NCBI GenBank assembly: GCA_016808115.1
Contig: JAEQBH010001385.1
Span: 290,001 to 354,000, forward strand
DNA: 64,000 bases
Direction of reading: 5' to 3'
From: Tetrastigma voinierianum
Lineage: Eukaryota > Streptophyta > Magnoliopsida > Vitales > Vitaceae
This document shows positions 24,236-35,639 of this stretch, piece by piece (the first letter of the stretch is position 1; the number at the start of each line of letters is the position of its first letter). The position numbers and the translations under genes are program-made. The notes beneath the pieces were generated by a model, which worked only from the letters and a program-made list of their open reading frames with translations, was not told the origin of the DNA and made no database searches.

Positions 24236-24590
24236 TCTTTAAAAGACCGGACCGATTGTTGTCCGGTACGACTTTATCCCAAAAGACCGGATCACGGTTG
24301 TTGCTCGGTGGCATCTAAGAGACGAGCTATCTGGGTTTATTTATGCACGGGTGGCATCTAAAAAGACGAATCTGATTGTTATCCGACTTGCATCAAAAAA
24401 GACCAGATACGTTTGTTGTATCAAGCTAGCATCCTAAAGAATCAGTACGGTGTTATCGGTGGCATCTAAAAGATCACCGGTTGTTGTCAGAATTTAGCAT
24501 CTAAAAGACCAGATACGGTTGTTGTCCGGCTAGCATCTTAAAGACCATATACGGTTGTTGTCCACCTGGCATCTAAATATCAAAATGAGG
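24236..24590 (+). repeat. Degenerate minisatellite in the 3' region of the Tat element
   Basis: About eight units of roughly 36-48 bases share the pattern 'ggcatctaaaagaccagatacggttgttgtccg'. Examples start near 24236, 24276, 24356, 24395, 24445, 24485, 24530 and 24570. Units are diverged and differ in length. Tandem repeats in the untranslated region after integrase are known for Tat and Ogre elements. Confidence 0.85.
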
Positions 24591-24749
24591 TTGTCGATGG
24601 CGAACTTTAACGAATTCAAGTCGAGTTTACCATCTGCTAGAGTTCGAACAAACATGGCTCATACCTTGCTGAAATCTTCAAATCTCATTAAAGCGCTATT
24701 GTGCCGAGGTTACAAAAATAAAGTATACTTAATAGTAATGGCAAAATGG

Positions 24750-26920
24750 CACCACTTACAAAGTTTCCCAAAAAAAAAAAAAAAAAGGTAGGTTGATCTG
24801 CTAACAAAACATTCCTTAGCCTGGCACCATAAGTCTTCGACAACCACGCCTTGATGCCTTGCAACGTCTTGTGGCCTCGGTGGTAGCATGAGTAGGAGCA
24901 CCTGGAGTTGACAAAACTTGGAGAAGGTAAGGTTGTGAGTCGGGCATGCCATCAGGTTTCTAATAACCGGTCCCCTCAGATGTTGTTCTTAAACATGCAG
25001 CAACCATTACCATAAGCAAAGATGAGCTCTAGGGATCCCTAGTAGTCCTTCACCATATTTTCCCTATCCTTGTCTGCTCGGGCATGAAGGGAAGACACCT
25101 CACCTTTACGGATGCTGAGGCTCAATAGACGACGCTCACTCGATCTACAATTGAAAAATGGCGAGAAGCTGAGCGTAAGCGGGTTGCCTCGGCCTCTAAC
25201 TGCGCTTTCTTTCTTCCTGTTCGCGAGAATTTGGCGTGTCGGTGTTCTACCTTACCCCAACTTTGCAGATCTCTCGTTCGCGACCTGTTGGCCATACGGC
25301 GTTTACCTCATCTCTTTCTTTCTCTGCCTGTTTCAACTCGCATGTCCACCTTGCATCCTCACCTCTCTCTCGATGCTTGAGGTCGAGACTCCGCGCCCAG
25401 CCAAGCAGCGTTCGAGAGTCCCGGTGATGCGGGGCGACCCGATTGGCGTAAAGCTATCTGATGTCATCTAGACGAGACTAGAACTCTTAGTGTTGTCGGG
25501 CCATATTTCGGATGGCCGTCACAGCCTAAAAATGAGCAGGAATTAGAGATAAATTATTACGCAATCTTAGTAGCCCTGTTAGCAGTGATACCGGTTGATG
25601 GCGGAGTGGAGTTGTGAAGTTCTGAATGAGCATCCCATCATCGAAAAAACCACCACAGGCGTCTTTATCATGAAGCCGAAGCGGAATGGTATGATATGCG
25701 AAGCGGGGCCACCATGGTGCCCGGAGTAGTACGTCGGATAAAGGGTCATGCATGTATCGCGTGACGAGGAAATTCCTCTGGTTGAAGGGTTTCCAGCGAT
25801 GGATAACTTTCAACCGTCTCGGGTTCTCCCGAGTTGAGAGGAATAGACCCACTCAATGGCGAGAACACTTATCACGTTCGCCACCAGCACTTTGATTAGA
25901 CGGCCGTTTCTCTTGCGGCGGTCGTCCGGTGCCGGTGGACTTGGCTTGAGTGCGGGCGGTGGCACTACCCTTGATGGGGATCCATCCCGATCTCTTCTAG
26001 GGGCTTATAGATTTGGAACAACCCTACGTCAGGAGATGCATTAGCCTCAACATGTGTGTGGAGAGCAAAGATCTTTGAAGAGAAGTTTAGAGACTCGTAA
26101 CAAGAGAAAACTAGGTCGCGACGAAGGGTGCTTAATGGATGAACTAACTGGATTTGCGGCGAGTCAATGTTGCGACATATTTCAAGATGAAAAAGTGTTT
26201 TGATGTTGCGATAGAGATCTTGGGTCCGCGACCACACGGAATAAAAAGTGAAACCGAGAAGCTTGAGGTTGCGACCACCAAATACAAGTCGCGACAAAGG
26301 TTTAACACAAATCTCACAAAGTCGTAATAACACAACATAATAACGGTAAGCGGCGACACAAGTCGACTAAACACGAGAAAAAGAAATCACATCGCGACGA
26401 GGGGAAATATGAGTTAAACAGAGAACAAGCTAAAGGCATAAAAAAGTTATTTCAAGACGAGAGAGAAAAACCAAGTCGCACGATACAGGAAAATATGCCG
26501 CATGCGAGAGAAGAAGAAAAGTATGTCGTCTTGACATATATCCCAACATATTGGGGGTCGCGACGCACAAAACATCCTGCCTTAAAAGTCTGATCGCGAC
26601 ATCAATGGGATTTACCTTGAGAAAACGAGCTGATGGCGTAGGGAGCTACGTGCGACAAATTTGCCGTCGGCGACCCGAGAGATGGCGATATCTGAGAGGC
26701 GTTGACGGCGAGAACTATAGCAATGCTGCCAGCGACGAAGGATTGGGTCGTGACAGCACCAATTTGAAGAAGCGGGTTCGGCGCATCTTGCGTGGTAGCC
26801 GGCGCTATTGCCGGCGACGCTAAAATCGAGAACAGAAACGCGGTGGCGACATACGATTGCTAGCTGCCGTAAAAACACGCAACAAAATTCAAACTACGCG
26901 TCGCGACGATGATTAAAATC
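24750..26920 (-). other. Tat 3' region with possible antisense coding remains
   Basis: GC-richer than the surroundings. On the minus strand an open frame at 25526-25852 (108 codons) contains KWKP-like HRWKPFNQRNFLV and DVLLRAPWWPRF, and the part at 24950-25500 reads as charged, possibly coiled-coil sequence broken by stops. Some Tat elements carry an extra antisense gene here, so I treat this as a possible relic; I do not recognise the protein. At 26090-26910 the motif (T/G)CGCGAC recurs at irregular spacing. Confidence 0.4.
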
Positions 26921-26945
26921 GGAAGCGTCGACCGTGCTCGCTGGT

Positions 26946-28130
26946 GATATATCATATATCGGTCGACAGCCGAAGCGAAAATATACAACGCGATAGTCGG
27001 TTGCTCGAAATTTCGGTATTGTGTGTGGTATGTCGGCTAGATATATCGAATATACTTCGGTTGGAGTCGATATATGACGATAAATCGAATTTTCTCTGCC
27101 AGGTATTTCACAAACAAAATTACAAAAAAAAAATGAATATGAAAGCTTGAAAGGATTCATGAAAGGAGAGGGATGGAAAAAGGAGAGAGAGAAAGAAAAG
27201 GAAAAAAAAAAGGAAGATAGAATCTGAGAAACCGACATTTGCTAGGACGGGAGAAAAGAAGAAAGAAGGCTTCCAAAGTCGTTTTGATCTGGAGTGAAGA
27301 TGGGAAGATGGGAGAAAGTACTTACGAGAGATAAAGTTCAAAACAATATATTGTGACTTTTAGGGTTTAAGATAAACGATAATGAAACGTGAGAATTTGT
27401 TAGTGAAACATGGGCTGACCAAGATCAAATAGTACACTAGAAATGAAGATATTAAGAATTTGTGAAGAGGAAGGCTAAAAAGGCCCAAATAAATTTTTTT
27501 TTTCCCAAGAAAAGGGCCCAAATAATTTTTAAAAGGAATTAAATTAGTTATTTTATAATTTCAATTTATTTATCCATTATTGTTTTAAAGTATATAATAT
27601 TTGTTTAAAACAAATTGAGGGAAACTAAATTTTCCATATATTATTATGAATCTGATTTCTTACTTGATAATTTAAAAATATGAGAAATGTATATGAGAAA
27701 GATATTAGTAAAACCTATTAACACTAAAAACTATTATTTATTTTATGTGGTGTTTAAGATAATTTTGTTTAACTTAATAATACTTTAAGATTATTTTTGT
27801 TCCAACTTAATAATAATATTACTTAATATCAATAAATTATTTTTTAGTTATAATAAAAAATTAAATATCTCTTTTATTTAGCAAAAAAACAAATTTAAGT
27901 AAAACTAAAAGTATAAAACCCAAACAAAATTTTAATTTAAATACAATTACCAAAGTAATCTATGTTGTCTTTAAGTGAATTTTTATTTATTTATGTTATT
28001 TTACATTTTTCAATTATTTTTTTGTTAATTTTTACTTTCCTCAACATTCATATAAAAGTATTCATCGATATATCCCGATATATCAGTAAAAAGGATTAAC
28101 TTCACCAGATATATCATCGTCTGATATTTT
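26946..28130. mobile_element. Possible MULE-like insert
   Basis: Both ends are built of 'gatatatc'/'atcgatata' motifs: 'tgatatatcatatatcgg' on the left, 'atcgatatatcccgatatatc' and 'agatatatcatcg' on the right, arranged as loose inverted repeats. The interior changes from a purine-rich block (27130-27330) to very AT-rich DNA. No transposase frame and no clean target duplication were found, so this is tentative. Confidence 0.4.
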
Positions 28131-30138
28131 GATCATGGTGCGACATAGCTTTTCCAGGTTGTATTGAGAGAGACAATTTGAGCCTAAAAATTTAGGGATT
28201 GTAAAAAGCATTAAAGTTAGGGCTATAAATAGAAGGCATTCTAACGGAGCGTCGATCAACGAGGACAAACGCCCGGAGGAGAATTACTACAGGGGCGAGG
28301 ACTCTTTATGTGCACTACTTTCTTTTTATTTTTATTTGTTTCTTTCTTAGATTAAGTTAGGCGTAGGATTTTTATTAGTTTACTAGATGTGAACAATGGT
28401 GTTAGAAGTTTTGAGTTGAAGTCGTGTTGAAATTCCTTCCACGGTCTTGTTTGGAATTCAATGAACTCTAGATAGTTGGAAATCATTTCTTCAATTGATT
28501 AGTTCTGATGAAATTTTGATCGGTATCCGATTGATACGTAATCGGGTTTTTCGAAACGACTTCCCTTTGGAAGATCGTGTTAGTTATGGTCTTTTTTGCA
28601 CTATGAGAAGAAAATTTCCTAAGTTGAATGTTGAATATATTTGAATGGTGTTGTTCTTGAAATTGATTGTTCCCAATTTTAGTAGCTTATACACATGAAA
28701 GGACTATTGTCTTGCTACGATTTCAGAAAGGCCCTACGAGTAAACCACAGGAGATGCAAAGATTCACGAAGCCTAGATTTACTTGCGAAAAGTATTGAGC
28801 TAATATTGACAACTAATGACTCACAAGGTTATGGCGAAATCCTCAGTTTTCTCATGTGGTTTGAGAATGGGTTAATTGATATATCATTAGTAATTGAGAT
28901 CTCTCTCTGCCTTGGTTTGGAAGAATAATCTGTAATCGTGTTGCTGAGTTCTAATCAAGGAAAGAGAAAACTCTTCGAGATCTTAAGGATGAGACATCCA
29001 TTCATTTTTGGCAGGAATCTAGCGATTGTCATGTCTTGGGAGGCTCAAAAATGCAGTCATAATGGTACCTTAGTATTGGAAAAAGAAAATGTTGAATCTT
29101 ACAGAGAAATTCTAATTACAAGTAATTGATTAGAATCATTTTTCGGGAATGAACATGAATCTCTACTTAGTGAAAAGTATGGTTAGAGGATGAATCCAAA
29201 CTATACTACCTTGCCTCTTGACAAATTTAGATTCCAACTCAAGGGAAAATAGAATGAGATTATGATGCAAGAATTGATAATTTCACAGCAATGAAATCCC
29301 ATTGACTACTTCCAGCAATAATCTAGATCCACTTTATTACTTGTACCACCTATGCACTTGCAGTTTTTAAGACCTAACTAAATTTCTAAATGAGTCCAGT
29401 GACAAAACAATTCTTCTTATGAGCATATAACATATGGTCTTATCAAGTTTAAACGCCAGATTGTGGAACTTTACTTGCCAGTCATGGTAGCGGTCTGTCT
29501 AAAATTTAATTAGCTCTGAGATTTTGGTAATGGATTGGGGTTAGATAATAATCCTTTAATGATGATGTTTTAAAATTTGTATATAGCATTTGGTCTTATC
29601 ATGAAGAGCGGCCGGACCGTCGACAACTCTAGAAGCTAATGTTAATGAGGAATTTGGCGATCATCCTCGACTCCTCCGTAGACTCTAGAAGAACAAAGGG
29701 TGGTTGCGGAAGGTAGCTCGTGCCAGCCCTCCTCTGCGCCCGACCTTTGTTGGTGGAAGTCTAAGTCTTGACCTCTCACCGTTCTGCAAGCGGTGTGAAA
29801 AGAAAAAGGGAGATCAGCTTCTAGACAATATCACAGCAATCACGGGGTTAAAAAGCCCTAAGAGTTGTACAAAGCTATTGGAAAATCCCCGGAGAAAGGG
29901 AATCCCGAAAACCCATGCGTAGTTAGGTCCACCCCAAATCTCACCAGACGATTGAAAGACGCGCAAACAAAAGAGTAAAAACGATCACGCAAATAAAATC
30001 GAGAAGCGAGTCGAATGAAGACCCGTGGGAGATCAAAATGATCGGGGGTTCCTCCTAGGCGGCCTTTTTTAAGGTCTTGGAGCGAGAGAGCTTTCAAATC
30101 AAAGAAGCGCCGGAAAGAGTTGCCTTCCAAGAGCCCCT

Positions 30139-30150
30139 GCTTATATAGGG
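30139..30150 (-). promoter_or_regulatory. Antisense TATA-like box in the Tat 3' region
   Basis: The minus strand reads CCCTATATAAGC followed by GC-rich leader-like sequence toward lower coordinates, and about 350 bases on a 'ccgcttgcag' acceptor-like site. It is positioned to drive an antisense transcript over 24.8-30.1 kb. Inference only. Confidence 0.35.
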
Positions 30151-30654
30151 TAAGGTGATAAGGCACGGTGTTAATGACACCCGATGGATCGATCGCTGTC
30201 GGGAGGCGTGCTGCTTTCCCCCCCGACGTTTCGCATTTACTGGCAGCTTCACCTTTGGGGCACAAAAAAGGTAGTTATGGGGCTCGATGCTACTCGGGCG
30301 GCAAACCCTTGGGGCTTGTTTATCAAAAAAGAGGTTACGACACGTCGACCAAAGCCAAAATGACGCCAGCTATCTAGAGATATGATAAATCATCTGGCCC
30401 GATGCGACTTCTCGGGGCCCTTGGGTAACCGGCTCCTGTTTGATACGAAGAGGAAGCGAGAGATAGGAAATGGACAATTCGGCCAACGGTATGCTTTCAA
30501 GAAAGCCTAATTTTATTAAAATATGCCAAATAGCTACACATTCTGACCAAAGACAAACATATCAGAACAACCGCGTTACTGGATCCCTTATGAGAATAGA
30601 CCAAATCTTTAGGCGAGGCTTACAAATAGAAGAAAAGTCATAAAAGGGGCCAAA

Positions 30655-30735
30655 GATAAAGAGGAAGTGAAGAAAGGAAGATGAGGAGGAGAGGCAGGGA
30701 AAGAGGAGGGGGAAGAGAGGGGAAAATCAAGACAA
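30655..30735 (+). repeat. Purine-rich tract
   Basis: About 80 bases almost entirely A and G (agaggaagtgaagaaaggaa and so on). It lies far from the 3' LTR, so it is probably not the polypurine primer. Confidence 0.7.
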
Positions 30736-31245
30736 AAGAATATGCATTAGCCCTCTTACTTTCACATGGCCGCCTCTGTTAGCCTTCTCGACCCAGCGCG
30801 CCCGACATAGGGGGCATAGCCCGACCACGTAACTCCCTAAAGAAGGGGCTTCTAGCATGATCGGGTTCGTCATCTGGACCTCGGAGCAAATAGCAAATCA
30901 CATGAGGCCACGAAGAGTTCCAAAGGTGATAATGGTGTCCGGTGAGCTCCCATCGTCACGTTTGATGGGTGGCCAGAGGCGTCGTCTTCAAAGCGCCACC
31001 AGTATCCATAAAGTGTGGCGATCGAGGCTTTTGGAAGTCTCCACCTGTTCCACACCTTGTTTAATACAGGAGGAATTCTCAATACTGGGGGATAAGCTAA
31101 CCGAGAAGAGAGAAATCCTTGGGAATCTTATGAATTTAGCTAAACTCTCCATCATATATATATAGAATGCGTTCTAAAGTGCATTAAATGCATCCATGAA
31201 GGAGAAAGCATTATTTGTAAATTTACCTCTTTACCACCATCTTCT

Positions 31246-33370
31246 TGTGACGCTAACCGCGAGGTGCTACGATACCACATAACTTGCTTAACTATCTTTA
31301 CTTTTTTACCATACCATTAACTTTGTTCATTCATATACTTTACATTAAACATTTAACTTAAAAATATATATTCTATGGTAGCGGATTACAAAATATAATG
31401 AGAAACTCCATGCAAATGGAGGTATTGACATATCAATTTTTTTACATTGGCAAAAGCAAAACATGTACACAAAAATATACAAAAGGTCTTCAATGGGCTA
31501 GTGGTGTGTTGACTTTGGTTGGCGATGTGGTTGTGTTAAGATTCTAGTTCCTACTTCCTCACGTACCTACACGAATGAAACTTGCAGATTGCTAAGCTTA
31601 TAGCTTAATTGGGGAGAAATAGCCATGGACGACCTCAGCTAAGGGTCATCTTACTTTGAACTGCGCATATAACTTTTAACATTCATTTACATATACACAT
31701 GCTTATTTAGGTTTTGAACATATCATTTATAGATCTGCTTCTATATATATCATACTTATTCATCTTATCATGTTTCATTCCATATCATCTTTTATTTACA
31801 TTTTTGCTTCTTGTACTTATCATTGTTTACGTATCATCACATAGCAATGCTATGCTTCTCATATCATGTCATGTCATTTGCATATTCAGTCATTTATCTT
31901 ATGACTTTCATGTCTGCAAATACTTTAGAAATTGAATCTACAGAGAACTATAAGGTTGAGAAGAAGGAATTAACGCTATAATCATTATCTGAGACAATAG
32001 ATTACTCGGTTATCTGAGATCTCGTTTTAAATCATTCTCAGTTTAATAACATCTTCGTAGTGGAAGATAAATGTGATAAATATTATGAGATCAATGATGA
32101 CCAAGCTGAGCATTCCGTCAGCCTCCGATAATGTGATAATGCCATAAGGACTGGAAGACGTGCGACGTTGTTTGCCGGAAGCGGACATTGAATCGTTGTT
32201 CAACGAAGTTGCGTTGCTGTGACGGGAATTGCCTGTATCTACCGGATAGCGATGATTGTTCTTGGCTCTGTTTCGCGATATACTGTTCGTATCTGATAAC
32301 ATGGTGTCGTTGTGGACGTCGATATTCCTGCTTTTCGACGATCTGATTTGTGGTTTCTGCTTGTACGCGTCTTTTATCTTGCCGATGTTGGCGCCATTCA
32401 GGCGCCGAAGACAATGGCGAAGGATCTGGGACATTTTCTTCCTCGATTTTCTTGCCACCGGGATCATTTATTGCCGTGGGATCATCATTAATCAAAGTGG
32501 ATGATTCAGACTGCATCAGCCGACCGGGGTGCTTCAGTGAAACGGTTCGCCAAACGGGGTTATTAACTGACGGCGATATAATCTGCGTTGGAAATCAAAA
32601 CCGTCGGGATCATCTGAAAGAAGCCTGAAAGACGAAACTCCGCCTCATTTGACATGGATCTCCGCTGTGGGTTAATACTGGAAAACCAGCGGTTGATAAG
32701 CCAACTCAGATCTTTGAAACAGAATCGTCGTTCAGCTGTTTAAATAACGAACAAAACCTCGATGCATATACCTGAGTTGGTTAAACCAACAACTCAAACA
32801 TTTTTCGACTGTTTGGCTGTTTTATCTTACAGTTCTAATGGGGAGATGTTCAACTTTCAAACTCAAATACCTTTGCATGCCACATGAGAAGCCCGGCGGC
32901 GGCGCTTCCCCCCCACATGGACAGGTGAGGGGTTTATGCAGCTTTTCATGCTTCTTGCCCCAGCACTTCACTTCTTTCTCCTTCGCTTCTTCTCTTCCTC
33001 AAACGGTTTACCCTAACCCAAAACCAATGCAAAGATTATCTTTTTTGGTCCAAGATAAGGCCATGTTTGGCCTTATCACATTTTTGCTTTAATTTTTCCT
33101 TCTTTGCATTTTGGTCCTTCAACTCTCTATTATTTGCAATTCAATTTCTCAATATTTCCACTTTATCATATAATCTTCATAAATTATGACCCTTGGGTCC
33201 TAAATTAGTAAATTACTAATTTACCCTTAACTCTTGTATAAATTCAAGATATTTGCTTATTTTATTTTTAGCATTATTTTATATTAGGAAAAATATAAGT
33301 TCTTTTTTATTATACAACGTGTTATAAAGCGCCAAACGACATAATTTGGGGTGTTATGTGGTATTTCTAC
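31246..33370 (+). mobile_element. Second Tekay/Del-like LTR inserted in the Tat element
   Basis: Starts TGTGACGCTAACC, has 'ggtgctacgataccac', 'acatagcaatgctatgcttctc' and ends near 'aatttggggtgttatg', matching the layout of the 15.2-18.9 kb LTR. The middle part (about 31950-32830) has no visible counterpart in that copy and contains long overlapping open frames on both strands (minus 32118-32516 and 32027-32467; plus 32350-32628), whose products I do not recognise. Ends approximate; no target duplication found. Confidence 0.55.
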
Positions 33371-33500
33371 GAGTAACATGTTATCGGGGTGTTATCACGC
33401 GTACTGGCATCAGGTTTCCCGCTGCAAAGGGGACGACAAACAAATAATATTTTTCCCTCCTAGAAGAACATGATATTCTAAACGGAAAAAATGGGGGCAT

Positions 33501-34064
33501 TGTGAGTCATATCGGCATAGACTGCCAGCTATCGATAAGCCCGACATTTGCGGTGGTGCCCGATTTAAACTAATGGGGCCCAAAGCGACCTGTTATCTCA
33601 AAACCATATGGGGTTACTCATGTCTTTGCAGGAACCTGCGCCGTCACGAATCCCCAGAGTCTATGACGTCTTGCGACACAAGATATTAAATGACGGATCT
33701 GCCCAGTGCGGTGCGTCCTCAATGTAATCCTAAATAAGAGGAATTGGTCCTTAATAAGGGGCAATTTTATCACATTAGATCGGTAGCATTATCCCTCAGA
33801 AATAATAAAGGAGGTGGTCTAATAAGGGGAAGGAGGCTTGAGTGATCGTCGACATCACAAGATTATCTTTCCAAAAATCAGGGAAATTCAACGAAAATTC
33901 CCACGAGAAAAGGTAAATGAAACCCTAATAACTCCTACTTCCTTTTCTTTCTTCTCCATCATTTAGCTAATTTAAGTGACGGTCGTGGCCATTAATACGG
34001 ATCCTGTGACCAGTTTATATGTCGGGACGTTGATGCACGGAGATCGTCTGAACAGTGCAAACCG
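33501..34064 (+). repeat. 3' LTR of the Tat element
   Basis: Begins TGTGAGTCAT right after the polypurine tract and ends at ...GTGCAAACCG before GATGA. It aligns with the 5' LTR through the shared blocks listed there, with many small indels. Confidence 0.83.
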
Positions 34065-34154
34065 GATGATGTATCATATATAATTTATATTTGTTAAAAT
34101 TTAAAATATATTTAAAAAATAAAAATAAGTATATCATTACAAATAATATTCACA

Positions 34155-34490
34155 TAATATAATAATTTTATTAAAGAAAACATGTATGATACCTAAATAT
34201 TAAAATCTATTGAAAATTGAAGTATTATATATATTTAATTTATTCGAATAGTTTATCTAATTTATTAATTATTTATTATTACTATTTTATTACTTTTTGA
34301 TAATAGTAAATGCATATTTTTAAAACATTTAACATATCTAACTTATGATTTATTTAGTTTTCATTATTATTATTATTATTAATGTTTATAATTTTATTAA
34401 ATAAAACAAGTATCATACCTAAATATCAAAATATATTGAAAAATTAACGCAAGTTGAAAAATTAAAGCATGTATGTTTAATTTATTTAGG
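34155..34490. repeat. Diverged tandem duplication in AT-rich DNA
   Basis: The block 'taatttttattaa(a/t)...aaaaca(t/a)gtat(g/c)atacctaaatat(t/c)aaaat...ttgaaaa' occurs at about 34160-34245 and again at 34390-34485, so a unit of about 230 bases is duplicated. It directly follows the Tat element and may be part of an older transposon that the Tat element entered. Confidence 0.6.
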
Positions 34491-34779
34491 CCCTTGTTGG
34501 ATAAACAGATTAGTTAAGCACTTATTTTAAAAGAGCTTATCAGATGAAAGTTTATGTCATAAATATTTTATTCAATAAGTTATTTTTGTTTGAATGTATA
34601 TTTAAAAGCCTTTATCTACGACGTTTTTAAGGTATTTGGATGTGATTCTTGTCAATGACATAATAAGAATTTGAAATTACTAAAAATATCATTACAATGA
34701 CTCTTATAAGGTGAAGTGTTTGGATAAATAAGCATTTGTCATAATGTTTAAAAAATTAAAAAAAACTAAAGAACTAAAG

Positions 34780-34783
<4 letters not shown>

Positions 34784-34820
<37 letters not shown>
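34784..34820. repeat. (AT)n microsatellite
   Basis: About 18 units. The surrounding 34490-35640 is AT-rich and carries no coding signal; 'cccttgttggataaacagatta' (34494) and a reversed 'accaaactctttttgaaacatg' (35618) hint at hAT-type ends, not proven. Confidence 0.85.
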
Positions 34821-34823
<3 letters not shown>

Positions 34824-35639
34824 ACTAATGAACCATACTCTCTCTTCAATTTTGTTTCATATCATCAAAGAGATTATAAAAACTAAAATGATACATGTTT
34901 TCTTACGTTAAAATCTTTAATTTAGATGTTTTTATAAAAATTGGAGCGTGATGTCTACTTATGTCTTCTGCCAGTTGACTGCAAGGCGTGCAGTGCAATG
35001 ATGCGAGGCGAAGGCACACTGAGGTGGAGTTTTTAATCTTGTACTACACAATAAATAAAAATTATATATCTACGGCTAAATATTATACATAGTTTTGCTC
35101 CCCAATAATAAAAAATGTCTGTCTAAAGAAATACATGAGCATGAAATCAAGCATTAAAGCTAGTGTTTCTCATCATCATAAACATTTTCAAGCGAAATGA
35201 CAAGCAAAAATAACAAAGCCATTAGTGTTTTCCATCATCACAAAAATTAAGTGAAACAAAATAAGCCAGCGACTCATGGATCTGCGTCGAATTAAATAAA
35301 GAAAATCATCATCAATATCATTATTAAATAAATCAAATAAATTTTTTCTTTTAATTATATTGAGGACCTTTTCAAAATTTTTTAAAAGAATTTTAATTTA
35401 CATTATTTTTGAATTTCTTATTCTTACACTTAGAATTTTTCTATAACAAAAGAATTTACCTATTTTTATATAATTTTTTGAGAAAACAATTTTATCGTTA
35501 GACATTAATTTATTATTATGAATTGGTTCAGAAGCTTTTACTGAGGAAACTATCTCATGGGTTAACCAAAATAACTGAGTTGTTATTGACACGGAAGTTC
35601 TTTAATAAGCTGTACATACCAAACTCTTTTTGAAACATG

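Larger units (their letters stand above)
28131..30850. other. Unassigned part of the Tat 3' region
   Basis: Holds a plus-strand TATA-like box (GGCTATAAATAGAAGG, about 28221-28236) followed by a leader-like stretch, as in an LTR; two small abutting open frames (28695-28928 and 28938-29129) with no recognisable product; and GC-rich sequence at 29590-30430. A minus-strand TATA-like box is listed separately. I cannot name a gene here. Confidence 0.4.
14167..34064 (+). mobile_element. Ty3/Gypsy Tat-type LTR retrotransposon, decayed and enlarged by nested insertions
   Basis: The two ends are homologous LTRs in the same orientation: 14167-14782 and 33501-34064. Between them lie a primer-binding site (14785), gag, protease, reverse transcriptase, plant-type second RNase H and integrase in that order, and a polypurine tract (GGAAAAAATGGGGGCA, about 33484-33499) right before the 3' LTR. 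The bases GATGA occur just before the 5' LTR (14162-14166) and just after the 3' LTR (34065-34069), a candidate 5-base target duplication. Presence of an archaeal-type RNase H between RT and integrase assigns it to the Tat lineage. All genes carry stops and indels. LTR divergence with many indels says the insertion is old. About 7 kb of its length is later insertions. Confidence 0.85.

Noticed and set aside
24236..24590. Possible CRISPR-like array
   Set aside because: Units are tandem, diverged and of varying length with no unique spacers; it is a minisatellite in a plant retroelement.
27120..27341. Minus-strand frame rich in F, S and L
   Set aside because: Translation of a purine-rich tract; low complexity, no gene evidence.
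29858..30265. 135-codon minus-strand frame
   Set aside because: No family pattern, lies in the non-coding 3' region of the Tat element, and overlaps the proposed antisense leader; not supported as a protein.
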